Shown here: piece after piece, positions 17,138 to 24,893 of the stretch
Layout of the letters: the number at the start of each line of letters is the position of its first letter
How positions within the stretch are numbered: position 1 is the stretch's first letter
From: Allostella sp. ATCC 35155
Lineage (GTDB): Bacteria; Pseudomonadota; Alphaproteobacteria; ATCC43930; Allostellaceae
DNA: 64,000 nucleotides
NCBI GenBank assembly: GCA_006738865.1
Contig: AP019701.1
Span: 310,001 to 374,000, forward strand
Direction: 5' to 3'
Made by a program: the position numbers and the translations under genes
The notes under the pieces: generated by a model
Databases searched by the model: none
Seen by the model: only the letters and a program-made list of their open reading frames with translations
What the model was told of the DNA's origin: nothing

Positions 17138-18055
17138 TCAGCCCGCTTCCCAGGCTGCGACGATGCGCCGGCGCATCGCGGCGTCGGGCAGCGGCCCGCG
17201 TCCGGCGGCGGCGTTGTCCGCCATGTGCGCCGGCCGGCTGGTGCCCGGTATGACGCAGGTGATGGCGGGATGCCCCAGCAGGAACTTCAGCAGGATCTGG
17301 GCCCAGCTGGTGCAGTCGAGTTCGCCGGCGAAATCGGGCAGGGGGCGGCCCCGCAGGCTGCGCAGCAGGCCGCCGCCGCCGAAGGGCTGGTTGACCAGCA
17401 CGGCCATGCCGCGCTCGGCGGCCAGCGGCAGGATGCGCCGCTCGACCGCCCGGTCGTCGAGCGCGTAGTTGATCTGGACGAAGTCGAGCGGCTCGGCACG
17501 CATCACCGCCTCCAGCGCGTCGTGGGCGGAGGCGGTGTAGTGGGTGACGCCGAGATGGCCGATGCGGCCCGCGGCCTGCCAGTCCCGCAGGGTGCCGAGA
17601 TGGGTCTGCCAGTCGAGGAGGTTGTGCACCTGCATCAGCTCGATGCGGTCGCGGCGCAGCAGCGCCATCGACCGCTCCATCTGGCGGATGCCGGCCTCGC
17701 GTCCCGTCGTCCAGACCTTGGTCGCGAGGAAGGCCCGGGACTGCAGGCCGGTCCGCTCCAGCAGGTCGCCGACCGCATCCTCGGAGCGGCCGTACATCGG
17801 CGAGCTGTCGATCACGCTGCCGCCCGCCGCGAACAGGACCCGCAGCACCTCGGCCAGCCCATCGCGCTCCGCGCCCGGCCCGGCATCGAAGGTGCGCCAG
17901 GTGCCCAGCCCGACGACGGGAAGGGCATGCCCGCTGGACGGGATGCGGCGGGTCAGCATGGCGGCCGATGCGCCGGCCCGGCCGGCCAGCAGCGATGCGG
18001 CGGCGCCGGCGGCAAGGCCCAGGAACTGCGCCCGGGAGAGGTCGGAGGGTGCCAT
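17138..18055 (-). CDS. Aldo/keto reductase
   Basis: A 305-residue (beta/alpha)8-barrel reductase with the full catalytic tetrad: Asp83, Tyr88 (SSPMYGRSED), Lys113 (ATKVW) and His144 (VHNLLDWQ). It reduces aldehydes or ketones with NADPH. The first about 32 residues (SRAQFLGLAAGAAASLLAG) look like an export signal with only one Arg of a Tat-like motif, so a periplasmic location is possible but not certain. It is the last gene of the minus-strand run that begins upstream with the lipoprotein gene; 17 bases separate it from the thioesterase gene. Confidence 0.9.
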   Translation of the reverse strand: MAPSDLSRAQFLGLAAGAAASLLAGRAGASAAMLTRRIPSSGHALPVVGLGTWRTFDAGPGAERDGLAEVLRVLFAAGGSVIDSSPMYGRSEDAVGDLLERTGLQSRAFLATKVWTTGREAGIRQMERSMALLRRDRIELMQVHNLLDWQTHLGTLRDWQAAGRIGHLGVTHYTASAHDALEAVMRAEPLDFVQINYALDDRAVERRILPLAAERGMAVLVNQPFGGGGLLRSLRGRPLPDFAGELDCTSWAQILLKFLLGHPAITCVIPGTSRPAHMADNAAAGRGPLPDAAMRRRIVAAWEAG

Positions 18056-18072
18056 CGCCGCATCGCCCGCCG

Positions 18073-18528
18073 TCAGGTTGCGGGCCCGGCCAGGGCCAGG
18101 GCCCGCGCCTTGAAGGCTTCGGGATAGGGCACCGCTCGGCGCGCCCGGGTGTCGAAGCAGACCGAAACCGCCTCGCTGGTGGCGATGCAGCGCCCGTCCT
18201 GGAACAGGCCCTGGACCAGCCGGCAGGACGACCGGCCGAAGCCCAGGATGCGCGTGCCGATCCGCACCATCCCCGGGAAGTGCGCCTCCGCGCGGAACTC
18301 GATCGTCACCTTGGCGAGCGACAGGCCGAGGTCGGCGTTCTCGCGCTGGAGGTCGCCGCAGCGCTCGAAGGCGACGCGGCCACCCTCGCAGAACTGGGCG
18401 ATCGCGACATTGTTGACGTGGCCGTTGGTGTCCATGTCGCCGTAGCGCAGGATCTCCTCGCGCCACAGGCGGAACAGGCCGGGATCGGTCGGGTCGACGG
18501 AGCCGACCCCCACGGTTGCCGCCGTCAC
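18073..18528 (-). CDS. Acyl-CoA thioesterase family protein (hotdog fold)
   Basis: A 151-residue hotdog-fold protein. The signature RYGDMDTNGHVNNVAIAQF holds the catalytic Asp and conserved N/H residues of 4-hydroxybenzoyl-CoA/YbgC-type thioesterases, which hydrolyse acyl-CoA thioesters. Chosen start: GTG at 18528, which overlaps the stop of the upstream lipoprotein gene (GTGA); no ATG lies in a sensible position. The substrate is unknown. Confidence 0.85.
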   Translation of the reverse strand: MTAATVGVGSVDPTDPGLFRLWREEILRYGDMDTNGHVNNVAIAQFCEGGRVAFERCGDLQRENADLGLSLAKVTIEFRAEAHFPGMVRIGTRILGFGRSSCRLVQGLFQDGRCIATSEAVSVCFDTRARRAVPYPEAFKARALALAGPAT

Positions 18529-18866
18529 TTCGCCGGCGGCGCCTGGTCGGCGGTCATATAGCCGCGGGAGCGCATGCAGGAATAGATCTCGTCGTCCTGG
18601 CGCCCGCTGGTCCGCGCGTCCGCGATGCCGCGGCGCGTCATCATCGAGCCGGAGCGGCGATAATCGTCGCCGCGGGTCGACATGATGTCGCTCTCGATGC
18701 GGGCGTCGCGTTCGACGGCGGGCTGGGCGAGGCGGACGCACTCGCGATAGTCGGCGCGCATCTGCGCCTCGTCGCCGCCGGGCTTGACCCAGCTCTGGGA
18801 AGCGCAGCCGGACAGCAGCAGGCCGAAGCCGGCCAGGGCGGAGAGCGTCGGAAACGGGCGTCGCAT
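18525..18866 (-). CDS. Small predicted lipoprotein, unknown function
   Basis: A 113-residue protein with a short signal peptide and lipobox LLSGC (Cys21), so probably membrane-anchored in the periplasm. The mature part has two further cysteines (YRECVRLAQ and YSCMRSRGY) that could form a disulfide, and a MMTRRG segment. The C-terminal SCMRSRGYM pattern recurs in small alphaproteobacterial lipoproteins, but I cannot name a function. Overlaps the thioesterase gene by four bases. Confidence 0.75.
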   Translation of the reverse strand: MRRPFPTLSALAGFGLLLSGCASQSWVKPGGDEAQMRADYRECVRLAQPAVERDARIESDIMSTRGDDYRRSGSMMTRRGIADARTSGRQDDEIYSCMRSRGYMTADQAPPAK

Positions 18867-18906
18867 GGCAGCCTCGGATCGGGGAAGTCGGAAATGCGCT
18901 GCGAGT

Positions 18907-19125
18907 CTAGCACGGGCCCGGATTCGGATCGCGCCCGCCGTCGGCACGCTGGCGCCGGGCCAGCCGGTCGAGCAGCGCCAGCCGCCCGTCCGCATCCATT
19001 CCCGGCCAGCCGGATATCTCGGCCATGGTCCGCCAGCAGCCCTGGCAGAAGCCGCTGTCCGGGTCGAGCCGGCAGATGCCGACGCAGGGCGAAGGGATGT
19101 CCCAGGCGCGCATGGCGCGCACCAT
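18907..19125 (-). CDS. DUF1289 domain-containing protein
   Basis: A 72-residue cysteine-rich protein matching the DUF1289 pattern: SPCVGICRLDPDSGFCQGCWRT, four cysteines arranged CxxxC-x8-CxxC, which may bind a metal. Such small proteins are common in proteobacteria and have no established function. Two in-frame ATGs exist, at 19125 and 19113; the later one (MRAWDIPSPC) is the more usual family start. It follows the GntR gene by six bases, so it may share its transcript. Confidence 0.85.
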   Translation of the reverse strand: MVRAMRAWDIPSPCVGICRLDPDSGFCQGCWRTMAEISGWPGMDADGRLALLDRLARRQRADGGRDPNPGPC

Positions 19126-19131
19126 AGCGGC

Positions 19132-19890
19132 TCAGGGGCGCAGGTCCATGTCGAGATGGACATAGTCGCCGCGATAGGTGACCTCGGCGAGATAGATGAC
19201 CGTCCCGCCCGGATCGCTGAGGACGCGGCGCACCTCCGCGATGGGTTCGTCGACGGGAATGCCGAGGAGCCCCGCGATCTCCGGATCGGCCTTCGCAATC
19301 TCCAGGGTCTGGCGGGCCCGCGCGATGACGAGGCCGGGAATGGCGACCAGGATCGGCAGGACGACCTCGGTGCGGAACCGCTCCGGCTCGCGCCGGAAGA
19401 CCCGCTCGTCGATGTAGATGGTGATGACGCAGTAGCGCTGGCCGTCGCGCGAATGCACGCGCCGCATGTGGAAATAGGCGGGCGCGGCGGTGCCGTCGCC
19501 TTCGGTCAATGCGGGCGCGGCCTGCGACTCGGCGATCGTCAGCAGTTCGGGGACGTCCCCCCGGTACATCTCGACCAGGTCGTCGAGGGTGGTGTCCACC
19601 TTCAGGCGCCGCTGGGCGCCACCGGCGGCGGTGACGAAGGTGCCGCGGCCGCGCTGGGGCGAGACCAGACCGTCGCGGGCGAGCAGCGCCATCGCCTGGC
19701 GCACCGTCACGCGGGCGACCTGGAACTCGGCCATCAGCTCCTCGATCGACGGCAGCAGGGCGCCCTCGACCCAGGGCGCGCGCCCGATCCGCCGCCGCAG
19801 CACCGCGGCGAGCTGGAGGTAGAGCGGGACCGGACTGGCGCCGAAAAGCGGATGCGGAGCGGAATTGCGGGCTTGTGTCAAAGGTTCCAA
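19132..19890 (-). CDS. GntR family transcriptional regulator (HutC/UTRA type)
   Basis: A 252-residue regulator. The N-terminal winged helix-turn-helix (PLYLQLAAVLRRRIG, LLPSIEELMAEFQVARVTVRQAMALLARDGL, QRGRGTF) binds DNA, and the C-terminal part has UTRA-domain features (EVRRVLSDPGGTVIYLAEVTYR) that bind a small-molecule effector. It is divergent from a TauABC-like importer plus a GMC oxidoreductase, with a clear dyad between the two starts. It probably represses that operon and itself until the imported substrate or a derivative is present. Confidence 0.92.
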   Translation of the reverse strand: MEPLTQARNSAPHPLFGASPVPLYLQLAAVLRRRIGRAPWVEGALLPSIEELMAEFQVARVTVRQAMALLARDGLVSPQRGRGTFVTAAGGAQRRLKVDTTLDDLVEMYRGDVPELLTIAESQAAPALTEGDGTAAPAYFHMRRVHSRDGQRYCVITIYIDERVFRREPERFRTEVVLPILVAIPGLVIARARQTLEIAKADPEIAGLLGIPVDEPIAEVRRVLSDPGGTVIYLAEVTYRGDYVHLDMDLRP

Positions 19891-19899
19891 CTTGCGTAC

Positions 19900-19919
19900 G
19901 TTCGCTGGAACAAGCGAAC
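19900..19919. promoter_or_regulatory. Dyad between gntR and ABC operon (probable GntR operator)
   Basis: GTTCGC (19900-19905) and GCGAAC (19914-19919) form a perfect inverted repeat with eight bases between. It lies 10 bases upstream of the gntR start and 45 bases upstream of the ABC permease start. A TATAGA-like -10 element for the plus strand lies just downstream (around 19928), so binding here would block RNA polymerase. An overlapping weaker dyad TTCCA...TGGAA surrounds it. Confidence 0.6.
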
Positions 19920-19963
19920 AACCGCACTATAGAACATTATGGGGACGGAAAGTTGAGGTACGC

Positions 19964-20713
19964 GTGCAGCGCGCAGCGCTGATCCTGTTGCCCTGGCTGG
20001 CGATCCTGGCCGCCTGGTACGCGGTCCATCACAGCGGGCTCATCAATCCGGCGCTGGTTCCCGCGCCGCACGCCGTCGCGGCGCGCTTCGCCGAACTCGG
20101 CACCGGGCGGCTGCCGCTCGACGTGCTGATGTCGACCCGCCGGGTGCTGACCGGCGTCGCCCTCGGCATCGCGCTCGCCGTTCCGGTGGGCTTCCTGCTC
20201 GGCTGGTACCGGCAGGTCCGGACCTTCGTCGACCCGCTGGTCAACTTCTTCCGCGCGCTGCCGCCGATCGCGCTGATCCCGCTCGTCATCGTCTATTTCG
20301 GCGTCGACGAACTGGCCAAGACGGTGATCCTCTTCTACGCGGCCTTCTTCGCGGGCGTCATCGTCATGTACGAGGGCATCGCGCAGATCAGCCCGATCTA
20401 TCTCCGCGTCGCGCGCACCCTGGGAGCGTCCGACAGCGAGATCTTCCTCAAGGTCGTGGTGCCGATGACGGTGCCGCACATGCTGACCGCGCTGCGGGTG
20501 GCGCTGGGTGTCGCCTGGGCGACGCTCGTGGCATCGGAGCTGATCGCGGCCCAGCAGGGGCTGGGCGCCCTGATCCAGGATGCCGCATCGTTCTTTCAGC
20601 TCGACATCATCTATGTCGGGATCATCTCGATCGGCTTCATCGCGCTCGCCATGGACCTCGTCCTGCGGGCGATCGCCCGCCGCCTGCTCGTCTGGCAGGA
20701 GCGCCTGGCATGA
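19964..20713 (+). CDS. ABC transporter permease (SsuC/TauC-like)
   Basis: A 249-residue membrane subunit with about six helices and the permease-ATPase coupling motif near EGIAQISPIYLRVARTLGAS, as in nitrate/sulfonate/taurine-type importers. Chosen start: GTG at 19964 (GAGG five bases upstream). The frame is open further back to 19865, but that stretch crosses the operator and the gntR start. Overlaps the ATPase gene by ATGA and forms one operon with it, the binding protein and a GMC oxidoreductase. Confidence 0.88.
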   Translation: MQRAALILLPWLAILAAWYAVHHSGLINPALVPAPHAVAARFAELGTGRLPLDVLMSTRRVLTGVALGIALAVPVGFLLGWYRQVRTFVDPLVNFFRALPPIALIPLVIVYFGVDELAKTVILFYAAFFAGVIVMYEGIAQISPIYLRVARTLGASDSEIFLKVVVPMTVPHMLTALRVALGVAWATLVASELIAAQQGLGALIQDAASFFQLDIIYVGIISIGFIALAMDLVLRAIARRLLVWQERLA

Positions 20714-21513
20714 CCGACCGGATCGTCTTCGAGGATGTCTCCGTCGCCTTCGGGCCACCCGAGCGCCGGCTGCAGGTCGTCGACAATGTCAGCTATGCGA
20801 TCGGCGACGGCGAGTTCGTCTCGGTCATCGGCCCGTCCGGCTGCGGCAAGACGACGATGCTGAACATGGTCGCGGGCTTCATGAAGCCGAGCGCCGGACG
20901 CGTGCTGCTCGACGGGCGACCGGTCGCGGGGCCCGGGCCCGACCGCGGCGTGATCTTCCAGGAATACGGCGTCTTTCCCTGGCTGACGGTGCGGCAGAAC
21001 ATCGAGTTCGGCCTGAAGCTGCGCGCCAACCGCCGCGACGCGGCCCGGCGCGCGGAGATCAGCGACCGCTACATGCGCCTGATGGGGCTGGAGGACTTCG
21101 CCGACGCCTGGCCCCGGATGCTGTCGGGCGGCATGCGCCAGCGGCTGGCGCTGGCGCGCGCCTATGCCGTCGAGCCGCAGTTCCTGCTGATGGACGAGCC
21201 GTTCGGCGCCCTCGACGCCCAGACGCGCAGCGCGATGCAGAACCTGCTGCTGGAGGTGCTGCGGACCGAGGGCAAGACGGTGATGCTGATCACCCATTCC
21301 GTCGAGGAGGCGCTCTACCTCTCCGCGCGCGTCGTCGTCATGACCGCGCGACCCACCCGCATCCGCGAGATCGTGGAGGTGCCGTTCGGCTATCCGCGTG
21401 CGGAGGCGCTGCACGAACAGCCGGAGTTCGGCCGGCTGCGCTCGCACCTGCGCGACCTCGTCATGCAGGAATACGCGGCCCAGGCGCGCCAGCGCTTCGC
21501 CGTGACCGACTGA
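20710..21513 (+). CDS. ABC transporter ATP-binding protein (SsuB/TauB-like)
   Basis: ATPase subunit of 267 residues with Walker A GPSGCGKTT, Q-loop FQEYGVFPW, signature LSGGMRQRLALARAY, Walker B FLLMDEPFGALD and the switch His in LITHSVEEA. The sequence pattern is that of nitrate/sulfonate/taurine importers. It overlaps the upstream permease gene by four bases and precedes the binding-protein gene by 42 bases. Confidence 0.93.
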   Translation: MTDRIVFEDVSVAFGPPERRLQVVDNVSYAIGDGEFVSVIGPSGCGKTTMLNMVAGFMKPSAGRVLLDGRPVAGPGPDRGVIFQEYGVFPWLTVRQNIEFGLKLRANRRDAARRAEISDRYMRLMGLEDFADAWPRMLSGGMRQRLALARAYAVEPQFLLMDEPFGALDAQTRSAMQNLLLEVLRTEGKTVMLITHSVEEALYLSARVVVMTARPTRIREIVEVPFGYPRAEALHEQPEFGRLRSHLRDLVMQEYAAQARQRFAVTD

Positions 21514-21555
21514 ACCGCCCGACCAAAGGGCCGACAACTGGGAGGAACCAGAACC

Positions 21556-22557
21556 ATGCAGACCACGCGCCGCCGGCTGCTCGCCGGCTCGGCCGCCGCG
21601 GCCGGCCTTGCCGCCCTCGGCATGCCCGCCATCGCCCAGCAGCGGACGAAGATCCGCATCGGCTATCTGCACACGCTCGCCGTCGACGGCCAGATGTGGC
21701 TGGCCCAGCATCTCGACGCCTGGGGCAAGAACGGCCTGGAGCCCGAGTTCAAGCAGTTCACCACCGGCCTCGAACTCTTCCAGGCGATGGTCGGCGGCAG
21801 CCTCGACATGCTCTCGACCGGCGCGGTCATCTCGAACTTTCCCGCCCGCGGCCAGGGCCGGATGTTCATCGCCAACTGCGTGGAGTTCGCGACCGCCCAG
21901 CTCTGGGTGCGCGAGGACCAGGGGATCAAGAGCTTCGCCGACCTCAAGGGCAAGCGGATCGCCACCACCACCGGCACCACGGCGCACGTCTTCCTCGACA
22001 CCGCGCTGCGCGCCAACGGCATCGGGCGCGGCGACGTCGAGATCCTGAACCAGCGCATGTCGGAGGCCGTGACGTCCTTCATCGCCGGCGCCGTGCCCGC
22101 GGTCGCGCTCTGGGTGCCCTTCAACGTCACCGTCCGCGACAAGGTGCCGGGCGCGAAGAAGCTGGTCGACGCCTCGGCCTACTATCCGCAGGCGGCGATC
22201 GTCTCCGGCTGGGCGGCCGGCAACGACTTCCACGCCAAGAACCGCGAGGTCCTGGCGCGGGTCGTGCGGGCCTGGTCGGCCGGCAACGACATGCTGCTGC
22301 AGCGCACGGGCGAGGCGCTCGAGGTGCTGCAGAAGAAGCACTATCCGCAGGTGCCGCTCGCCGACATCAAGGAACAGTTCGGCGCCCAGAAGGCGTTCCC
22401 CACGGCCGAGTGGAAGAAGCTCTTCTCCGACGGCACGGTCACGAAGTGGCTGCAGCAGGTGACGGACTTCTACGTCGCGGCGGCGAACATCCGGAACGCG
22501 GTGCCGGCCTCGCGCTACTTCGACCCCAGCATCTTCCTCGAGACTGCGAAGGGCTAG
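21556..22557 (+). CDS. ABC transporter substrate-binding protein (NitT/TauT family)
   Basis: Periplasmic binding protein of 333 residues with a Tat-type signal (TTRRRLLAGSAAAAG, cleavage near AIAQQ). The mature part has SsuA/NMT1-like features: IGYLHTLAVDGQMWLAQ at the start, SFADLKGKRIATTTGTTAH at the domain hinge, and VSGWAAGNDFHAKNREVLARVV. It should deliver a small organic substrate to the adjacent permease and ATPase. The ligand is unknown; the GMC oxidoreductase next door hints at an alcohol. Confidence 0.9.
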   Translation: MQTTRRRLLAGSAAAAGLAALGMPAIAQQRTKIRIGYLHTLAVDGQMWLAQHLDAWGKNGLEPEFKQFTTGLELFQAMVGGSLDMLSTGAVISNFPARGQGRMFIANCVEFATAQLWVREDQGIKSFADLKGKRIATTTGTTAHVFLDTALRANGIGRGDVEILNQRMSEAVTSFIAGAVPAVALWVPFNVTVRDKVPGAKKLVDASAYYPQAAIVSGWAAGNDFHAKNREVLARVVRAWSAGNDMLLQRTGEALEVLQKKHYPQVPLADIKEQFGAQKAFPTAEWKKLFSDGTVTKWLQQVTDFYVAAANIRNAVPASRYFDPSIFLETAKG

Positions 22558-22562
22558 GGCGC

Positions 22563-24161
22563 TTGGCCGCTGCGGTCTACGACTACGTCGTCGTCGGGTC
22601 CGGTTCGGCGGGGTCCGTCCTCGCCAACCGGCTCTCGGCGGACCCGGCGGTGCGGGTCCTGCTGCTGGAGGCGGGTGGGTCGGACCGCAACTTCTGGGTC
22701 CGCCTGCCGGTCGGCTATTTCCGCACCATCTATGACGAGCGCTTCTCGCGCCTGTTCCGCACGGAGCCCTCGGAAGGCAGCGGCGGCCGCGCCATCGTCT
22801 GGCCGCGCGGGCGCATCCTCGGCGGGTCGAGCTCGATCAACGGGCTGATCTTCATCCGCGGGCAGCACGAGGATTTCGACGATTGGGCGCGTGCCGGCGC
22901 GACCGGCTGGAGCTACCGCGAGGTCCTGCCCTATTTCCGTCGGCTGGAGCGCTGGCGCGGGTCGGACGACCAGTATCGCGGCGCCCACGGCGAGCTGTCG
23001 GTGTCGGAGCTGCGCAACGACAACCCCGCCTGCCGCGCCTGGGTCGAGGCGGCCCAGCGCATCGGCCTCCCGTACAATCCCGATTTCAACGGCGAGACGA
23101 CCCACGGTGTCGGCGCCTACCAGCTCAGCATCCGCGACGGCTGGCGGGCGAGCGCGGCCGCCGCCTTCCTGCATCCGGTCCGCCGCCGTCCGAACCTGAC
23201 CATCGTCACCGGGGCGCTGGCCTCGCGCGTCCTCTTCGAGGGCCGGACGGCGACGGGCGTCGAGTGGCTGGAGGGCGAGGTCGTCCGCTCGGTGCGGGCC
23301 GAGCGCGAGGTGATCCTTTCCGCGGGCGCGATCCAGTCCCCCCAGCTCCTCCAGCTCTCCGGCATCGGGCCGGCCGACCTGCTGCGCCGGCACGGCATCC
23401 CCGTCGTCGCCGACCTGCCGGGGGTCGGCGCCAACCTCCAGGACCACTACCAGGCGCGCACGATCGTCCGCCTGCGCCAGCCGATCTCCCTCAATGACGA
23501 GGTGCGCAACCCGCTGCGCCTTGCCCGCATGGGCCTCCAGTGGCTGTTCCGGAATGCCGGCCCCCTCACCGTCGGGGCAGGCCAGGTCGGCGGCGCCGCC
23601 TGCACGCCGTTGGCCGAGGGCGGCCGGCCGGATGTGCAGTTCAACGTCATGCCGCTGTCGGTCGACCGCCCGGGAACGCCCCTGCACCGCTATTCCGGCT
23701 TCACCGCCTCGCTGTGGCAGTGCCACCCGCGCTCCCGCGGCATGCTCGCCATCGCCTCGGCCGACCCGCGCGAGCAGCCGCGGATCGAGCCGCGATACTT
23801 CTCCGACCCGCACGACCGGAAGGTCATCGTCGCCGGCGTGCGCATGCTGCGCGAGATCTACGCGCAGTCCCCGTTCCGGGAGTTCTGGGACGAGGAGGTC
23901 ATGCCGGGACCGACCGTGGGGACGGACGAGGAGATCTTCGAGTTCGTCCGCACCACCGGCGGCACCGTCTTCCACTGCGTCGGCACCTGCCGGATGGGCG
24001 AGGACGAGGGCGCCGTGGTCGATCCCGCGCTGCGCGTCCGGGGGGTCGAGGGGCTGCGCGTCATCGACGCCTCGGTCATGCCGACGGTGACGTCGGCCAA
24101 CACCAATGCGGCTTCGCTGATGATCGGCGAGCGCGGCGCGGCCCTCGTCCGAGGGGATTGA
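22563..24161 (+). CDS. GMC family FAD-dependent oxidoreductase (choline dehydrogenase-like)
   Basis: This 532-residue flavoenzyme has the FAD-binding motif VVVGSGSAGSVLANRLS at the N terminus, the GMC signature GRILGGSSSINGL, the second signature AGAIQSPQLLQLSGIGP, and the C-terminal HCVGTCRMG and TSANTNAAS segments. It probably oxidises an alcohol to an aldehyde in the cytoplasm or at the membrane. Chosen start: TTG at 22563, right where the homologous domain begins; no ATG or GTG fits better. It begins five bases after the binding-protein stop, so uptake and first oxidation are likely co-expressed. Confidence 0.9.
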   Translation: MAAAVYDYVVVGSGSAGSVLANRLSADPAVRVLLLEAGGSDRNFWVRLPVGYFRTIYDERFSRLFRTEPSEGSGGRAIVWPRGRILGGSSSINGLIFIRGQHEDFDDWARAGATGWSYREVLPYFRRLERWRGSDDQYRGAHGELSVSELRNDNPACRAWVEAAQRIGLPYNPDFNGETTHGVGAYQLSIRDGWRASAAAAFLHPVRRRPNLTIVTGALASRVLFEGRTATGVEWLEGEVVRSVRAEREVILSAGAIQSPQLLQLSGIGPADLLRRHGIPVVADLPGVGANLQDHYQARTIVRLRQPISLNDEVRNPLRLARMGLQWLFRNAGPLTVGAGQVGGAACTPLAEGGRPDVQFNVMPLSVDRPGTPLHRYSGFTASLWQCHPRSRGMLAIASADPREQPRIEPRYFSDPHDRKVIVAGVRMLREIYAQSPFREFWDEEVMPGPTVGTDEEIFEFVRTTGGTVFHCVGTCRMGEDEGAVVDPALRVRGVEGLRVIDASVMPTVTSANTNAASLMIGERGAALVRGD

Positions 24162-24289
24162 GGGCGGCCGGGGCCGGCGCCGGGCCTGCGGCTGGCACGC
24201 CGTTCGCACGCCGGACGGGATCGCTTGCAGGCTGCGATCGGACGGGGTTCCATCCGCCGTCGATCGTCGGTCGCCATCCGGGGGGTAAC

Positions 24290-24874
24290 ATGAACAAGGT
24301 TTCCATCGCGCTCGGGTCCATTCTCGCCGGCCTGGTGCCGGGCCTCGCCCTGGCGCATACCGGCATCGGCCACGCGGCCGGTTTCGCGCAGGGCTTCGCC
24401 CATCCGCCGGTCGGCCTCGACCATGTCCTCGCCATGGTGCTGGTCGGCGTGCTGGCGTTCCAGATGGGGGGCCGTGCCCGCTGGCTGCTGCCGGCCGGCT
24501 TCCTGGCGGCGATGGCGGCCGGCGGGCTCGCGGGGATGGCCGGGCTGGCCCTGCCGCTGGTCGAGGCCGGCATCGCGCTGTCCGTCGTGGTGCTGGGGCT
24601 GGCCGTCGCGACCCGCCTGCGTCCGCCGACGGTGCTCGCGCTCGGCCTCGTCGGACTCTTCGCGGTGTTTCACGGCCATGCGCACGGCGCGGAGATGCTG
24701 GCCGAGGGCGGCGCGGCGGCCTATGCCGCGGGATTCCTGCTGGCGACCGCGCTGCTGCATGGCGCCGGCCTTGCGCTCGGCGCCGTCGTCGGCCGCGCCG
24801 GAACGATGGCGCTCCGCGGTGCCGGCGCGGCCGCTGCCGTTGCCGGCGTGGCGATCCTCGCCGGGCTGATCTGA
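24290..24874 (+). CDS. HupE/UreJ family protein
   Basis: A 194-residue membrane protein with a signal-like N terminus and about six helices. It carries the HupE signature HPPVGLDHVLAMVLVG and a later FHGHAHG motif; the histidines are thought to bind Ni or Co. Family members are usually Ni2+ or Co2+ permeases next to hydrogenase, urease or cobalamin genes, but none of these is nearby. The start has a GGGGG stretch just upstream. It converges on the gamma-glutamyltransferase gene with a 19-base gap. Confidence 0.88.
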   Translation: MNKVSIALGSILAGLVPGLALAHTGIGHAAGFAQGFAHPPVGLDHVLAMVLVGVLAFQMGGRARWLLPAGFLAAMAAGGLAGMAGLALPLVEAGIALSVVVLGLAVATRLRPPTVLALGLVGLFAVFHGHAHGAEMLAEGGAAAYAAGFLLATALLHGAGLALGAVVGRAGTMALRGAGAAAAVAGVAILAGLI

Positions 24875-24893
24875 GCCCCCGCGGCGCCGACCC

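Noticed and set aside
24162-24289. Possible cobalamin riboswitch before the HupE-like gene
   Set aside because: The 128-base gap is too short for a complete cobalamin riboswitch, and I see no B12-box-like sequence.
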